From an uncultured Opitutia bacterium (GTDB taxonomy: Bacteria > Verrucomicrobiota > Verrucomicrobiia > Opitutales > UBA953): a stretch of DNA of 64,000 bases. Shown here in pieces: positions 45,002 through 54,170 of this stretch; positions within the stretch are counted from its first letter, which is position 1; the number at the start of each line of letters is the position of its first letter. The translations under genes and the position numbers were made by a program. Location of the stretch: contig CAIMFJ010000005.1 of assembly GCA_903840355.1 (NCBI GenBank), forward strand, positions 496,001 to 560,000. The letters run 5' to 3'. Below the pieces are notes generated by a model. That model had not been told where the DNA came from. It did not search any database and worked only from the letters and a program-made list of their open reading frames with translations.

Positions 45002-45471
45002 ATCCCTCTCCTACCCCCCGTCCGAACGGCTTTTCTGAAGCCACGGGAGAAATCTGCTACGACTTACCCTCGTCCTACATCCCGCATCGGGCTACGGGCC
45101 TTCTACACCTGCCGCGTTTTATCGCCAAGGCCCGCAAACACTTGAAAGGTGAATTGCCTAAGTCCTACCAACGTAACTTCTGCAAAGGATTTGACCGCTT
45201 CCTATGCCTACACCTCAACGTCGAGCCTGAAAAGGTCGTCGAATGCATCCGGGTAGCCACCGATGAGGCCGACCTCGATGCTCGCCTGCTGGCCCTTTTC
45301 CCCCAAGACCTTCGGGTGCACGTCTGGAACCGTGAATTAGTGCAAAAAGGCATGAGCGAGATGGGCCGCCAAGCCCTCCAGGACGTAAAAGATAAAATGG
45401 GGATTGGAGCGCGGCACGATTTGATATCTTTTGCTGACATGATTGATTTTGATGAAGGGCGGATTTCGTGA
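44998..45471 (+). CDS. DUF5069 domain protein
   Basis: A 157-residue soluble protein with LPSSYIPHRATGLLHLPRFIAKARKHLKG (residues 24-52 in part), the DUF5069 opening, and a C-terminal FPQDLRVHVWNREL. The family is common in Verrucomicrobia and related phyla and has no known function. There is no signal peptide. It overlaps the lipoprotein gene by 4 bases and the SPOUT gene by 4 bases, so it appears to be translated with the MCE operon. Confidence 0.75.
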   Translation: MNPSPTPRPNGFSEATGEICYDLPSSYIPHRATGLLHLPRFIAKARKHLKGELPKSYQRNFCKGFDRFLCLHLNVEPEKVVECIRVATDEADLDARLLALFPQDLRVHVWNRELVQKGMSEMGRQALQDVKDKMGIGARHDLISFADMIDFDEGRIS

Positions 45472-46286
45472 GCACCGCAGAAGCCCACCCCCACTCCCTG
45501 ATCCTACGTGGAAAGCCAGCCGTGTTGGCTTGCTTGAAATATCACCCCAAGGCCCTGCGTGAGGTCGTCACTACCGCAGCCTACGCTCCGACTTTAGCCG
45601 AATACCAAGCCGAACTCCAAGAACTGCGAGTCAAACTTCGGATTGTGGGCCCGATTGAATTAAGCCAAATCGCCCAAGGTCGTTGCGACGATGTTTGTGC
45701 CCTAACCCAACGCCCCGAACTCGGCCTAGCCCGCGTAGGCGACTTCACCGATTGGCGCGATGCACGGGAGACCATCGTCATTGCAGATCAATTCGAGCGC
45801 CCGGAAGACTTAGCGACGTTAGCACGCAGCATGGCCAGCTTCGGTTTAGAGCGACTCCTCCTCTCTTCGGGGAGCGAAAAACTCGCCTACCATCCAGAAG
45901 CCTGGGCCCTCGCTCAAGGTGCCCTTGAAAAAATCAAACTCATGCGCGCCGCAGCCCTCGGCGGACTTCTTAAGTTGGTCGAAGACCGTTGCTGCGTGGT
46001 CGCCTTTTCTTCGGAACACGGTCGTAAAATTGACCTCACGACGCCGGTGCGCGTACCCGCGCGCCACCTCGCCTTACTAATCCCTAACGGCGTCCTCGAC
46101 CCAGATTTACAAGCCCGCACGGAGCACTGCTTTCGTTTCCCTGGCCAACCTCCTTTGAGCCTACAAGAAACCATCCCCATCGCGATCGCTTGGCTCTCAA
46201 ACACGCCCAAGCCCCGACCTGATGGCTTCCTCGCTCGCAAAAAAGCCCGCCACGCCAAAGGCAACCCTCCTCCTTCCCATCCTTAA
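45468..46286 (+). CDS. Diverged TrmH/SpoU-type SPOUT RNA methyltransferase
   Basis: A 272-residue protein. Residues 10-85 look like a substrate-binding domain. The SPOUT fold follows: ETIVIADQFERPEDLATLARS (motif 1, shortened here to its ends), QGALEKIKLM, LALLIPNGVLDPDLQ where typical members have a GxExxGL loop, and PLSLQETIPIAIAWL where they have SLNVSVAxxI. The usual Glu and Asn residues are replaced, so activity is uncertain. A Lys/Pro-rich tail ends the protein. Confidence 0.65.
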   Translation: MSTAEAHPHSLILRGKPAVLACLKYHPKALREVVTTAAYAPTLAEYQAELQELRVKLRIVGPIELSQIAQGRCDDVCALTQRPELGLARVGDFTDWRDARETIVIADQFERPEDLATLARSMASFGLERLLLSSGSEKLAYHPEAWALAQGALEKIKLMRAAALGGLLKLVEDRCCVVAFSSEHGRKIDLTTPVRVPARHLALLIPNGVLDPDLQARTEHCFRFPGQPPLSLQETIPIAIAWLSNTPKPRPDGFLARKKARHAKGNPPPSHP

Positions 46287-46292
46287 ACTTCC

Positions 46293-47138
46293 ATGAGCCA
46301 GTCTCCTGAAAACGGTGAGAATGTCATTTCTCTCCAGAGCATCAGCCGCAATTTCCTGTCCGCCCTCCAACGTCAGCATGACATGCTGGCTTTTAGTTTG
46401 GCAGGTTTTCGTACCGCCGACCCCAAGGCCTACGAATTTTACTCCAAAGTCTCCCGGGTCATGCCCGCGCCGCAGTTACACCTCCCGCCAGAGCAAATGC
46501 TCGCCTATGCTCATGGCTTATTACTCCGCACAACCATTAATGATCTTTTGATGTTATCCTCCGAGTGCATGAACCAATGTCATTTGCTCTGCACGTTAAT
46601 CAAAGAACGTGGCCGTCGGACTGACATCGACGAAGCCGTGGAACGACGCATCGGCGAGAGCCACCAAGCGTTTTGTCGCATGACTTTACAAGATAAGTTC
46701 AATAAGCTCGAAGAGGCCTTTGAAATCGTCTGTGAACTCGAAGATGGCATCTTCAGCCTCGCGGCGGCCCTCCGCGTTTTAAGCCGCGGTGGCTTGGTCA
46801 CCAATGACGACATCACCCCTGATGGTTCGCTCACCTTAGAATTTAAGGCCATGAAAGATTTCGAGGTGCCAGCAGATTCACCCGAAGCACTCGAAAACCC
46901 TCCTCCCCCTGAAGGCATCCAAGTTAACTCGCTGACCGCACAGGAGAATCTTCCGACCAAGGGCACGCGTAAGATTTCCAAACTCACCGACACTCAGCGC
47001 ACCTTTAAACCCGGCGAAATGCTCAACCTCACCGACGTTGAACTACTGGGCCTTAATATCACGGTGGCTAAATTCCTGGATGGTTTATTCCGTTCCGTTG
47101 ATTTCTACGGTAAAAACGAATTAGGCGAAAATAAATAA
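46293..47138 (+). CDS. Protein of unknown function
   Basis: A 281-residue soluble protein that I do not recognise. Residues 15-170 are mostly helical, with HDMLAFSLAGFRTADP and two or three Cys (MNQCHLLCTLIKE). Residues 185-235 form a Pro/Glu-rich linker (ENPPPPEGIQ). The C-terminal 40 residues are helical again. No signal peptide or membrane helix is seen. It lies 6 bases after the SPOUT gene and 6 before the MFS gene. Confidence 0.7.
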   Translation: MSQSPENGENVISLQSISRNFLSALQRQHDMLAFSLAGFRTADPKAYEFYSKVSRVMPAPQLHLPPEQMLAYAHGLLLRTTINDLLMLSSECMNQCHLLCTLIKERGRRTDIDEAVERRIGESHQAFCRMTLQDKFNKLEEAFEIVCELEDGIFSLAAALRVLSRGGLVTNDDITPDGSLTLEFKAMKDFEVPADSPEALENPPPPEGIQVNSLTAQENLPTKGTRKISKLTDTQRTFKPGEMLNLTDVELLGLNITVAKFLDGLFRSVDFYGKNELGENK

Positions 47139-47144
47139 ACCGCC

Positions 47145-48398
47145 ATGAATGCGACGAGCCAGCCCATCCGCTCTCGCCGCATCTGGCTCTGGGTCAGCGC
47201 TGGTTTCCTGTTGCAAGCCATCCCGGCGGCGATTCGCGATGAAGCCTTGCCGGCAGCCTTAAAAAACCTGCATGCGTCCGATACCCTCAATACCCGCATC
47301 GTCGCCATTCTCGGACTGTTAGTAGGTATTAAAATTCTCTGGGCACCGTTGATTATTCGTCTCGGCCCAACGCGAAAATTCATCTTGGCGGGGCAATTCC
47401 TGATGGCCGTTCTCTTAACTATTCTCGCCGCGGCCGTACACCTTTCCGATGTCGCCACGAGTTTAATTTTTATCCATCTCGTCCTGCTTTCCCTGTTATC
47501 AGCAGGGCATGATTTTGCTCTCGATGGTTATTTTGTCGCGAGTTTGGAATCGCATGATCGTTCACGTCATGCAGGCCTACTTAACTTTGCCTCGAAACTC
47601 GGCCAAGTACTCGCCGGCCCCGGATTAATCTGGCTAGCAGGTCGAGCCATGAATCAAGGCATCACCCCCACCCAAGCGTGGGGACAGGCCCTCTACCTCG
47701 CCGCCGGCCTTACCCTGCTTGCTAACCTTGCCGTGGGCTACGGGTTCCACCACGAACCGGAAAACCACCCTGCCGAGCGCCCCGCCATCCTACCGACCCT
47801 GCTTGAGCTGTTTAAGGACGAACGTTTTTTAGCGGTACTGGGCTTAATCTTCTTCTATCGAAGCAGCGAGATTCACATGAGTCTCGTGGCCAAACTTTTT
47901 AGTTTAGCTCCAACCACCGAAGGCGGCCTAGGACTGGATAATGAGACCTATGCAATCCTGCGACTGACAACCGCGGTGACGGGCCTCGCCTTAGGTGGCC
48001 TACTGGGGTCGCATTTCATCACTAAATATGGGCTTAAGCGCAGCCTCGTACCCCTAGGCATCATCATGCACTTGCCGCTCCTCGGTATCGCTTGGCTAGC
48101 CCATCATTCGACCGTCGGACTACCCATCATCACAAGCATCTTCTTGGTAGAATACTTAGTCTACGGCGCTGGACTTTGCGCCCTACTCCTCGCGATGATG
48201 CAACTCGCTCAAGGCACGCACGCCGCCATTCGCTACGCAGCCCTTTCCACCTTAGGCCTCTTAGCGGCATACCTTCCTGGTTTTTGGGCAGGTGCATGGT
48301 CGACACAGCTCGGCTACCAAAACTACTTCTTAGTAATCACTTTACTCGCCATACCGGGGATTATCTCCGCTTGGAATGCGAAAAAGTATTTCGCCTAA
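47145..48398 (+). CDS. Major facilitator superfamily permease (AmpG-like)
   Basis: A 417-residue membrane protein with about 12 hydrophobic segments. The first half has LGLLVGIKILWAPLIIRLGPTRKFILAGQ, resembling the KxxWAPLxDR motif of AmpG/RhtX-like muropeptide or siderophore permeases. SAGHDFALDGYFV corresponds to the DxATDxY-like motif of the same group. Substrate is not certain; import of peptidoglycan fragments would suit its place after envelope genes. Its stop overlaps the convergent M16 peptidase by 4 bases. Confidence 0.82.
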   Translation: MNATSQPIRSRRIWLWVSAGFLLQAIPAAIRDEALPAALKNLHASDTLNTRIVAILGLLVGIKILWAPLIIRLGPTRKFILAGQFLMAVLLTILAAAVHLSDVATSLIFIHLVLLSLLSAGHDFALDGYFVASLESHDRSRHAGLLNFASKLGQVLAGPGLIWLAGRAMNQGITPTQAWGQALYLAAGLTLLANLAVGYGFHHEPENHPAERPAILPTLLELFKDERFLAVLGLIFFYRSSEIHMSLVAKLFSLAPTTEGGLGLDNETYAILRLTTAVTGLALGGLLGSHFITKYGLKRSLVPLGIIMHLPLLGIAWLAHHSTVGLPIITSIFLVEYLVYGAGLCALLLAMMQLAQGTHAAIRYAALSTLGLLAAYLPGFWAGAWSTQLGYQNYFLVITLLAIPGIISAWNAKKYFA

Positions 48399-50953
48399 GC
48401 CTTAACCTTGGGCTGGACGATTAACTCCTGAGCGTAGCGAGCATCGAGCATTTCTTGGGCAAAGCGCTGGATGGCTTTCGCATCCGTGGCATCCATACGA
48501 CGTTCCCACTCGGCATCAAAGTTTGCCCCTAAGCCTACCACTTCACGCAGCAGAGCACTTTGCAAACGGGCTCCAACGGCTTGGCGAGCCTGACGGCGGG
48601 CCACACGCATACTACGCTTGGCGTCCTCGATTTCCGTGGGGCTAAACTTGCCAGCACGCAAACGCACGAGCTCAGCTTTCATCTCCGCCATGACTTCCTT
48701 GGCTTTATTGGGGGCGGTACCGGCAAAGAGGTAAAACATGCCTTGATCGACTACTTCGATACGCGAGGCGCCGACAAAGTAAGCCATCCCCTTTTCTTCG
48801 CGCACGCGACGGAATAAGCCACTCGCCATCCCGCTTAACAATTCCTCGGTAATATTCGAAGCAACAGACTGCTCTGGCCCAAAACCACAATGCGGGAAGG
48901 CCACCGCTACCACGGCTTGTTCACCCGAGGCGGTTTCGGTGCGCTGTGCTGCAGGGAGGGCTTGATGCTTAGCAAGGTGCTTGGGGGTAAAAGGCACTTT
49001 GGGTAAAATCCCAAAACGCTGCTTCACCAATTCCAACGCTGACAAGCGGTCGAAGTCACCACTGATACCGACGACTAAATTCCCCGCGACCACTAGCTGC
49101 TGATATAATTCAGCTAAATCGGTGGTTTTAATTTTTTGTAAGGTTTCTGGTGTGCCGGCTAAACTCACCCCGAGCGGGTGATCTTGGAAAAATTGTTTGA
49201 GTAAATGCAGCCGGGAACGTTCGACGATTTCGTCCTCGGCCTCCCGGCAGGCTGAAATCGCGGCAGCTTGCTCGACGGCAAAAGTTTCGGGGATAAATTT
49301 CGGGCAAAGCACTCCATCGGCCACGAGGTTAGCAATTTTCTCGAAATCAGAACTCAACGCCTCACCCCACAAACCAGCACTCAACTGGGAAGCATGATCC
49401 GCAAAAGTGGCGCCCATCGCATCGACTTGGGCCGCAATCTCTTCCTTAGAATGCTTCACGGTGTCGCAAGCCATCAGCGAAGCCATTAAGCCCGTAGCCC
49501 CACGTCGCTCCAAAGATTCATAAGCCACGCCCCCTGCCAAGAAGACGCCAAAGCCAGCTTTGGGAATCGTCTTATCCTGCTGCAGCACCACTCGCACTCC
49601 GTTATCTAAGGTCAGGACTTCAAACTTATCCGGCAAGGTAACCGTCTCCATCTTCGCAGTCGAGGCGACGACTTTTCGTCCAGTTAAGCTACCGTAGTTC
49701 GCAACTTCAGGACGCAACCAAAGTTGGGCTTCCCGGGTTAAATCCTCGGCTCGCAAACTCGCCAAGGTTTCAACCCCGCGGAGCGTCCAAGCAATATCAT
49801 GTCCGATGGTAGCGGCGTAGGCACTACGCGCCGTGATCCCATGTAATTTCTTCAGACCATTCACCATCGCAACCACCGTCTGCCGCCGGACCTTTTCAAA
49901 TTCTGCCTGGGTGACGCCGCGCGAAATCAAGGCCGCCACTTGTTTTAAAATTTCTTTTTCAACCAGCGAAATAGAAGTCTGGGCCTCTCCTGACCAACTA
50001 AACCAGGCCAGACCTAAATCGTGAATACCGAAGGCCGAAGCATCGATACTGTGAACGATTTTTTGTTTTTCCCGAAGTTCTTTCCACAAAACCGAACTAT
50101 TACCCGAACCGAGAACACCTAAAAAAGAATCTACCGCCATGCGCCCCTTATCAAACAAGCCAGGCACACGCCACGAAACGATACCTTTAGTAGTATTCAC
50201 TTCCCGTACTAAATCGTAACGACGCGAACCACCATGGGGTGGCTCACTGGCGGGGTTAACTTCCAAAAGCGGCCTACGGGGGAAACGTCCAAACCATTTC
50301 TCAGCTAAGGCAAAAGCTTCTTCGGGTTCAATCGAGCCACCTAAAGCCAGAACCACATTACTCGGCACATAACGACCGGCGTGGTACTGACGTAAATCAT
50401 CGGGCGTCAGGCGGATAAATAAATCGCGGTGGCCAATCACCGGGTGCCGCAGCGGGTGAGCGCGCACCGATTCTAATAAAAACATCTCGGCCAAGACGGC
50501 GTCGTGCTCGTCATCACGCATCGCAATTTCGCGCAGGATGACTTCGCGTTCCATCTTCGCATCGGCGTCATCTAATCGCGGATCAAACACCATCTCGGAA
50601 ATCACTTCTAAGGCCGTCTCAAAACCCTCTTGAGGTGCATCCACGTAATAGACGGTACGATCGAAAGTCGTGTAAGCATTCGAAACCCCACCACAGCGGT
50701 GAACTGCATCGGTGATTTCGCGGTTTGAAAAACGACCCGTCCCCTTAAACACCATGTGTTCGAGGTAATGCGAAATCCCAGAGCCTTCCCAACGCCCCTC
50801 GTGAATACTCCCCGTACGCACCCAGGCCTGTACTGTGCAAAGGCCTAGACCAGGGCGCTGGACGTAGATGACCTCGAGTCCGTTATCGAGCACCCGACGC
50901 TCCGGCAAAGGACCGGCAATCTGGGTAAAACTCAAACCTTCAAGGTAGGGCAT
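48395..50953 (-). CDS. Tandem M16 (insulinase/pitrilysin) metallopeptidase
   Basis: An 852-residue protein made of two M16 units. The N-terminal unit has the inverted zinc motif HYLEH at residues 62-66 and the distal Glu in the following helix (REVILREIAMRDDE), so it should be active. The C-terminal unit begins near residue 445 (LDNGVRVVLQQDK) and has GLMASLMA where the zinc motif would be, so it is inactive and structural. There is no obvious signal peptide, suggesting a cytoplasmic peptidase. A single-chain fusion of the usual active and inactive partners. Confidence 0.92.
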   Translation of the reverse strand: MPYLEGLSFTQIAGPLPERRVLDNGLEVIYVQRPGLGLCTVQAWVRTGSIHEGRWEGSGISHYLEHMVFKGTGRFSNREITDAVHRCGGVSNAYTTFDRTVYYVDAPQEGFETALEVISEMVFDPRLDDADAKMEREVILREIAMRDDEHDAVLAEMFLLESVRAHPLRHPVIGHRDLFIRLTPDDLRQYHAGRYVPSNVVLALGGSIEPEEAFALAEKWFGRFPRRPLLEVNPASEPPHGGSRRYDLVREVNTTKGIVSWRVPGLFDKGRMAVDSFLGVLGSGNSSVLWKELREKQKIVHSIDASAFGIHDLGLAWFSWSGEAQTSISLVEKEILKQVAALISRGVTQAEFEKVRRQTVVAMVNGLKKLHGITARSAYAATIGHDIAWTLRGVETLASLRAEDLTREAQLWLRPEVANYGSLTGRKVVASTAKMETVTLPDKFEVLTLDNGVRVVLQQDKTIPKAGFGVFLAGGVAYESLERRGATGLMASLMACDTVKHSKEEIAAQVDAMGATFADHASQLSAGLWGEALSSDFEKIANLVADGVLCPKFIPETFAVEQAAAISACREAEDEIVERSRLHLLKQFFQDHPLGVSLAGTPETLQKIKTTDLAELYQQLVVAGNLVVGISGDFDRLSALELVKQRFGILPKVPFTPKHLAKHQALPAAQRTETASGEQAVVAVAFPHCGFGPEQSVASNITEELLSGMASGLFRRVREEKGMAYFVGASRIEVVDQGMFYLFAGTAPNKAKEVMAEMKAELVRLRAGKFSPTEIEDAKRSMRVARRQARQAVGARLQSALLREVVGLGANFDAEWERRMDATDAKAIQRFAQEMLDARYAQELIVQPKVKA

Positions 50954-50999
50954 ACGGTATCTAGGACGACTATCTGCTGGGGAGCAAGTGTGCTCCGTG

Positions 51000-51485
51000 C
51001 TACGCCAAGCCCATTAACTCGGAGAGGTTCAAGGGGTCCGTCGTCATGGAAAGTTGGCCTTGGGCATCACGCGGCCACTCCGCTGGTGGACGATCCCAAT
51101 AAAGTTCGACGCCGTTGCCATCAGGGTCGCGCAAGTAAATCGCTAAGCTAACCCCATGGTCCGCGGCTCCCTCTAAATCGACCCCCGCACCTAAAACTTT
51201 TTTCACGGCACGAGCTAAATCTGGCTTAGTCGGGTATAAAAAAGCCACGTGGTATAAACCCGTGGTACCGGGCGCTGGCATTGCCCCGCCGCGGCTCTCC
51301 CAGGTATTCAGACCGATATGGTGATGGTAGCCACCCGCCGATAAGAACACGGCCTGCGATCCATAGTGTTGGGTGACACTTAATCCCAACACATCACGAT
51401 AAAAAGCAAGGGAACGGGTCAGGTCGCTCACCTTCAAATGGACATGGCCAATACGCAATCCCGCGGGGGCGATATCTTGCTTCAT
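51000..51485 (-). CDS. VOC family (glyoxalase/extradiol dioxygenase-like) protein
   Basis: A 161-residue protein with two beta-alpha-beta-beta-beta modules. Metal ligands are apparent as His in RIGHVHLKVSDL, His in GLYHVAFL and Glu in GNGVELYWDRPP. YHHHIGLNTWESRGG is typical of the CatE-like branch. The reaction is unknown; glyoxalase, dioxygenase or resistance functions all occur in this superfamily. The frame runs to 51743, but the upstream part overlaps prfB antisense; the ATG at 51485 gives the normal length. Confidence 0.85.
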   Translation of the reverse strand: MKQDIAPAGLRIGHVHLKVSDLTRSLAFYRDVLGLSVTQHYGSQAVFLSAGGYHHHIGLNTWESRGGAMPAPGTTGLYHVAFLYPTKPDLARAVKKVLGAGVDLEGAADHGVSLAIYLRDPDGNGVELYWDRPPAEWPRDAQGQLSMTTDPLNLSELMGLA

Positions 51486-51552
51486 ACACTTACTTAAAAA
51501 GGAAAGTTTTGCTTCGCAAATGATTGGCATAATCTGCGGTTGAAAAATGCCT

Positions 51553-51578
51553 CTAAGGGCTGTATCCCCTGCCCTTAG
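51553..51578 (+). promoter_or_regulatory. Perfect hairpin abutting the prfB start codon
   Basis: CTAAGGGC (51553-51560) and GCCCTTAG (51571-51578) form an 8-base-pair perfect inverted repeat around a 10-base loop. It ends 3 bases before the prfB ATG. There is no Shine-Dalgarno sequence closer to the start, and AAGG lies within the left arm. A translational control element is possible; so is an operator for a dimeric repressor. Confidence 0.45.
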
Positions 51579-51581
51579 CCC

Positions 51582-52727
51582 ATGTATATTGCACCCGAAA
51601 TCCGTCACCAACTCGAAGAAGTCGAGCGCCGGGCGGGCTATTTGTGGAAATTCCTCGAAGTGCCTAAAAAGCAGGCTCACATCGCCCAACTCGAACAGCA
51701 AATGGCGGCGGCAAATTTCTGGGACAGCCAAAAGGCCGCCCAAAAAGTTATCTCAGAGTGCAACCTCTACAAGAATACCGTCGGCCCCCAGGTCGCGTTT
51801 CACCGTAAAATTGAAGACGCCAAGACACTCGCGGAAATGATCGCGGAGTCTCCCGATGACGGTGCCGAAGCCGAAATGGAAGAACTCCGGCAAGTCTGCC
51901 AAGGACTCATCCAAGAAGTCAGCGAACTAGAAATTGCCTCCTTCCTGTCCGGCCCTCACGACAAGTCTAATGCCATCGTGACCGTCAAGGCAGGTGCAGG
52001 TGGCACCGAATCCAACGACTGGGCAGATATTCTTTTTCGAATGTATTCCCGCTGGGCCGAACGCCGCGGTTTTAAATTAGAAATCGAAGACCTCGCCGAA
52101 GGTGAAGGCGCTGGCATCAGCCAAGTCACCTTCCGACTCGAGGGGCCGAACGCCTATGGCTACATCAAGGCCGAACGGGGTGTGCACCGCTTAGTGCGTA
52201 TTTCACCCTTCGACGCCAACGCTCGCCGTCATACCTCCTTTGCCGCCGTCGACGTCATTGCCGAAATCGATGACGATATTGACGTCGAAATCAATGAAGC
52301 CGACCTGCGCGTCGACGTCTACCGCTCCAGCGGTAAAGGTGGTCAACACGTGAACAAGACCGAGTCGGCCGTACGCCTCACTCACCTTCCCACGGGCCTC
52401 GTGGTGGCCTGCCAACGTGAACGTTCCCAAGTTAAAAACCGGGCCCTGGCGATGAAGATTCTGCGAGCCAGAATTTACGAAAAAACCCTCGACGATAAAC
52501 GTGCCGAAATGGAACGCTACTACGGTGAGAAAGGTGACATCGGTTGGGGTAATCAAATCCGCTCCTACGTCTTCCAACCTTACCAAATGGTGAAAGATCT
52601 GCGCACAGGCGTAGAAACGGGCAATATTCAGGCCGTGATGGACGGTGACTTAGATGCCTTCATCAATGGCTGGTTGCGCGCAGGCGGGCCCCGTACTCGT
52701 AATAAAGATATCAAAATCGAGGACTAA
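51582..52727 (+). CDS. prfB: Peptide chain release factor 2, no programmed frameshift
   Basis: RF2 terminates translation at UAA and UGA. The 381-residue protein has the RF2 tripeptide SPF in [16 protein letters not shown] and the catalytic GGQ in [14 protein letters not shown]. The frame is continuous from MYIAPEI through the first helices ([14 protein letters not shown]), so the in-frame UGA and +1 shift that autoregulate many prfB genes are absent. It is followed after 4 bases by an ATP-grasp-like gene. A perfect hairpin directly precedes the start. Confidence 0.96.
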   Translation: MYIAPEIRHQLEEVERRAGYLWKFLEVPKKQAHIAQLEQQMAAANFWDSQKAAQKVISECNLYKNTVGPQVAFHRKIEDAKTLAEMIAESPDDGAEAEMEELRQVCQGLIQEVSELEIASFLSGPHDKSNAIVTVKAGAGGTESNDWADILFRMYSRWAERRGFKLEIEDLAEGEGAGISQVTFRLEGPNAYGYIKAERGVHRLVRISPFDANARRHTSFAAVDVIAEIDDDIDVEINEADLRVDVYRSSGKGGQHVNKTESAVRLTHLPTGLVVACQRERSQVKNRALAMKILRARIYEKTLDDKRAEMERYYGEKGDIGWGNQIRSYVFQPYQMVKDLRTGVETGNIQAVMDGDLDAFINGWLRAGGPRTRNKDIKIED

Positions 52728-52731
52728 CCCC

Positions 52732-54120
52732 ATGCCATCTCGCGACGTCCTCCGCCACAAACTCCTCGAGCCTCCCCTTTTCGCCGAAAAGATTTGGAAG
52801 CTTTCCCCCGAACCTTGGCCTATCACCGAAGCCCAGCTCAAGGAATTAAAAGTCATCGGCGGCGCCTGTTTAAGTTATCAACGGGCTTTAGAGCGTCTCT
52901 ACGTTCGTTCGTTTACCGATAAAAAAATCCTGCGGAACCGCGAAGTGCATGCGAAGTGGGTCGCCGAATACCTCGATCGCTACAAGCCCGCTGGGTTAAT
53001 TGAACACGGGCGCCATCGTTCTATCAAAGGACAACACCCGATTGTCCTGCGTCCTGACCTACTCATTACCGAGCAAGGGTTCACGATGACGGAACTGGAT
53101 AGCGTACCTGGTGGCATTGGTCTGACGGCTTACCTGAATGAAGTTTACGCTGAAGACTTTCCCCAAGTGATCGGAAGCACGAGCATGCCGCAAAACTTTG
53201 CCCGCACCCTCGGCTTACTCACGCCCCAACAAAAATTCCCGCTCATTGCGATTACCGTCAGTGAAGAGGCAGCCACTTATCGTCCTGAGTTTGAATGGTT
53301 AGCAGGCAAACTGCGCGACCTCGGACACGACGTACACGTCGTCGACCCTTCGCAGATTATGCAAATGGGCGACGGCTCTTACATCCCTGTCGAAGGAGCC
53401 CCGCGTAAAGTCGATATTCTTTACCGCTTCTTTGAGCTGTTCGATTTAGCCAATGTTAAAGGTGCCGATGGCATTTTTAACGCCGTAGAAACGGGAGCCT
53501 TAGTCCTCACCCCACCGATGAAAGCCTTCCAAGAAGAGAAACTTGGACTGGCCCTCATCCACCACCCTTTGCTGGCTGATTTCTGGAAAGAAAACCTTCC
53601 CGAAAATCACCTCGATGCCTTGATGCGCATCGTCCCGCGCACCTGGATCATGGAGCGCTCGGAACTACCACCCACGGCCGTGCTACACGCCCCAACGGTG
53701 AATAATCGTCCCATCCGAGACTGGGCGGAGCTGGCGGAAGCCTCCCAACGTGAACGTAATTTAATTATTAAAGCCAGCGGCTTCCACGAAACGGCTTGGG
53801 GCGCACGTAGCGTAACGTTAGGTAGCGATGTCTCTCGGGAAGAATGGCTCGAAGCCATCGAAACGGCGGTCAGTGCCGAAAATGAAACCTTCTATGTGAT
53901 GCAGGATTATCACAAGCCGCTCCGCCTCCCGCATCCAGTCTACCAAGAGGATGGCTCGACCACCACCGCTGAAGGTCGCGTGCGCCTTTGCCCCTACTTC
54001 TTCGCCCAAGGTGATACGGTAGAATTATCAGGGATTCTCGCCACTTTCTGCCCCGCCGATAAAAAGATCATCCACGGGATGAGCGATGCAGCCTTATTGC
54101 CCTGCCACTTAGTCCCCTAA
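52732..54120 (+). CDS. ATP-grasp-like protein of unknown function
   Basis: A 462-residue soluble protein. The N-terminal part has a conserved-looking RPDLLITEQGFTMTELD near residue 105, then a Rossmann-like stretch (ITVSEEAATYRPEFEWLAG). The C-terminal part has NLIIKASGFHETAWGARSV and YVMQDYHKPLRL, which resemble the nucleotide-binding lysine and the strand of circularly permuted ATP-grasp enzymes such as glutathionylspermidine synthase. I cannot name the substrate. The start at 52732 is used because the longer frame lies within prfB. It is 4 bases after prfB. Confidence 0.6.
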   Translation: MPSRDVLRHKLLEPPLFAEKIWKLSPEPWPITEAQLKELKVIGGACLSYQRALERLYVRSFTDKKILRNREVHAKWVAEYLDRYKPAGLIEHGRHRSIKGQHPIVLRPDLLITEQGFTMTELDSVPGGIGLTAYLNEVYAEDFPQVIGSTSMPQNFARTLGLLTPQQKFPLIAITVSEEAATYRPEFEWLAGKLRDLGHDVHVVDPSQIMQMGDGSYIPVEGAPRKVDILYRFFELFDLANVKGADGIFNAVETGALVLTPPMKAFQEEKLGLALIHHPLLADFWKENLPENHLDALMRIVPRTWIMERSELPPTAVLHAPTVNNRPIRDWAELAEASQRERNLIIKASGFHETAWGARSVTLGSDVSREEWLEAIETAVSAENETFYVMQDYHKPLRLPHPVYQEDGSTTTAEGRVRLCPYFFAQGDTVELSGILATFCPADKKIIHGMSDAALLPCHLVP

Positions 54121-54170
54121 AGGCAAGACGCTCGCTTGCTTCGAGAAGTCTTTTGCTTCATGTTGGCGAC

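Noticed and set aside
51582-51720. Programmed +1 frameshift in prfB
   Set aside because: The reading frame is continuous from the ATG through the RF2 N-terminal helices; no in-frame UGA or slippery site is needed.
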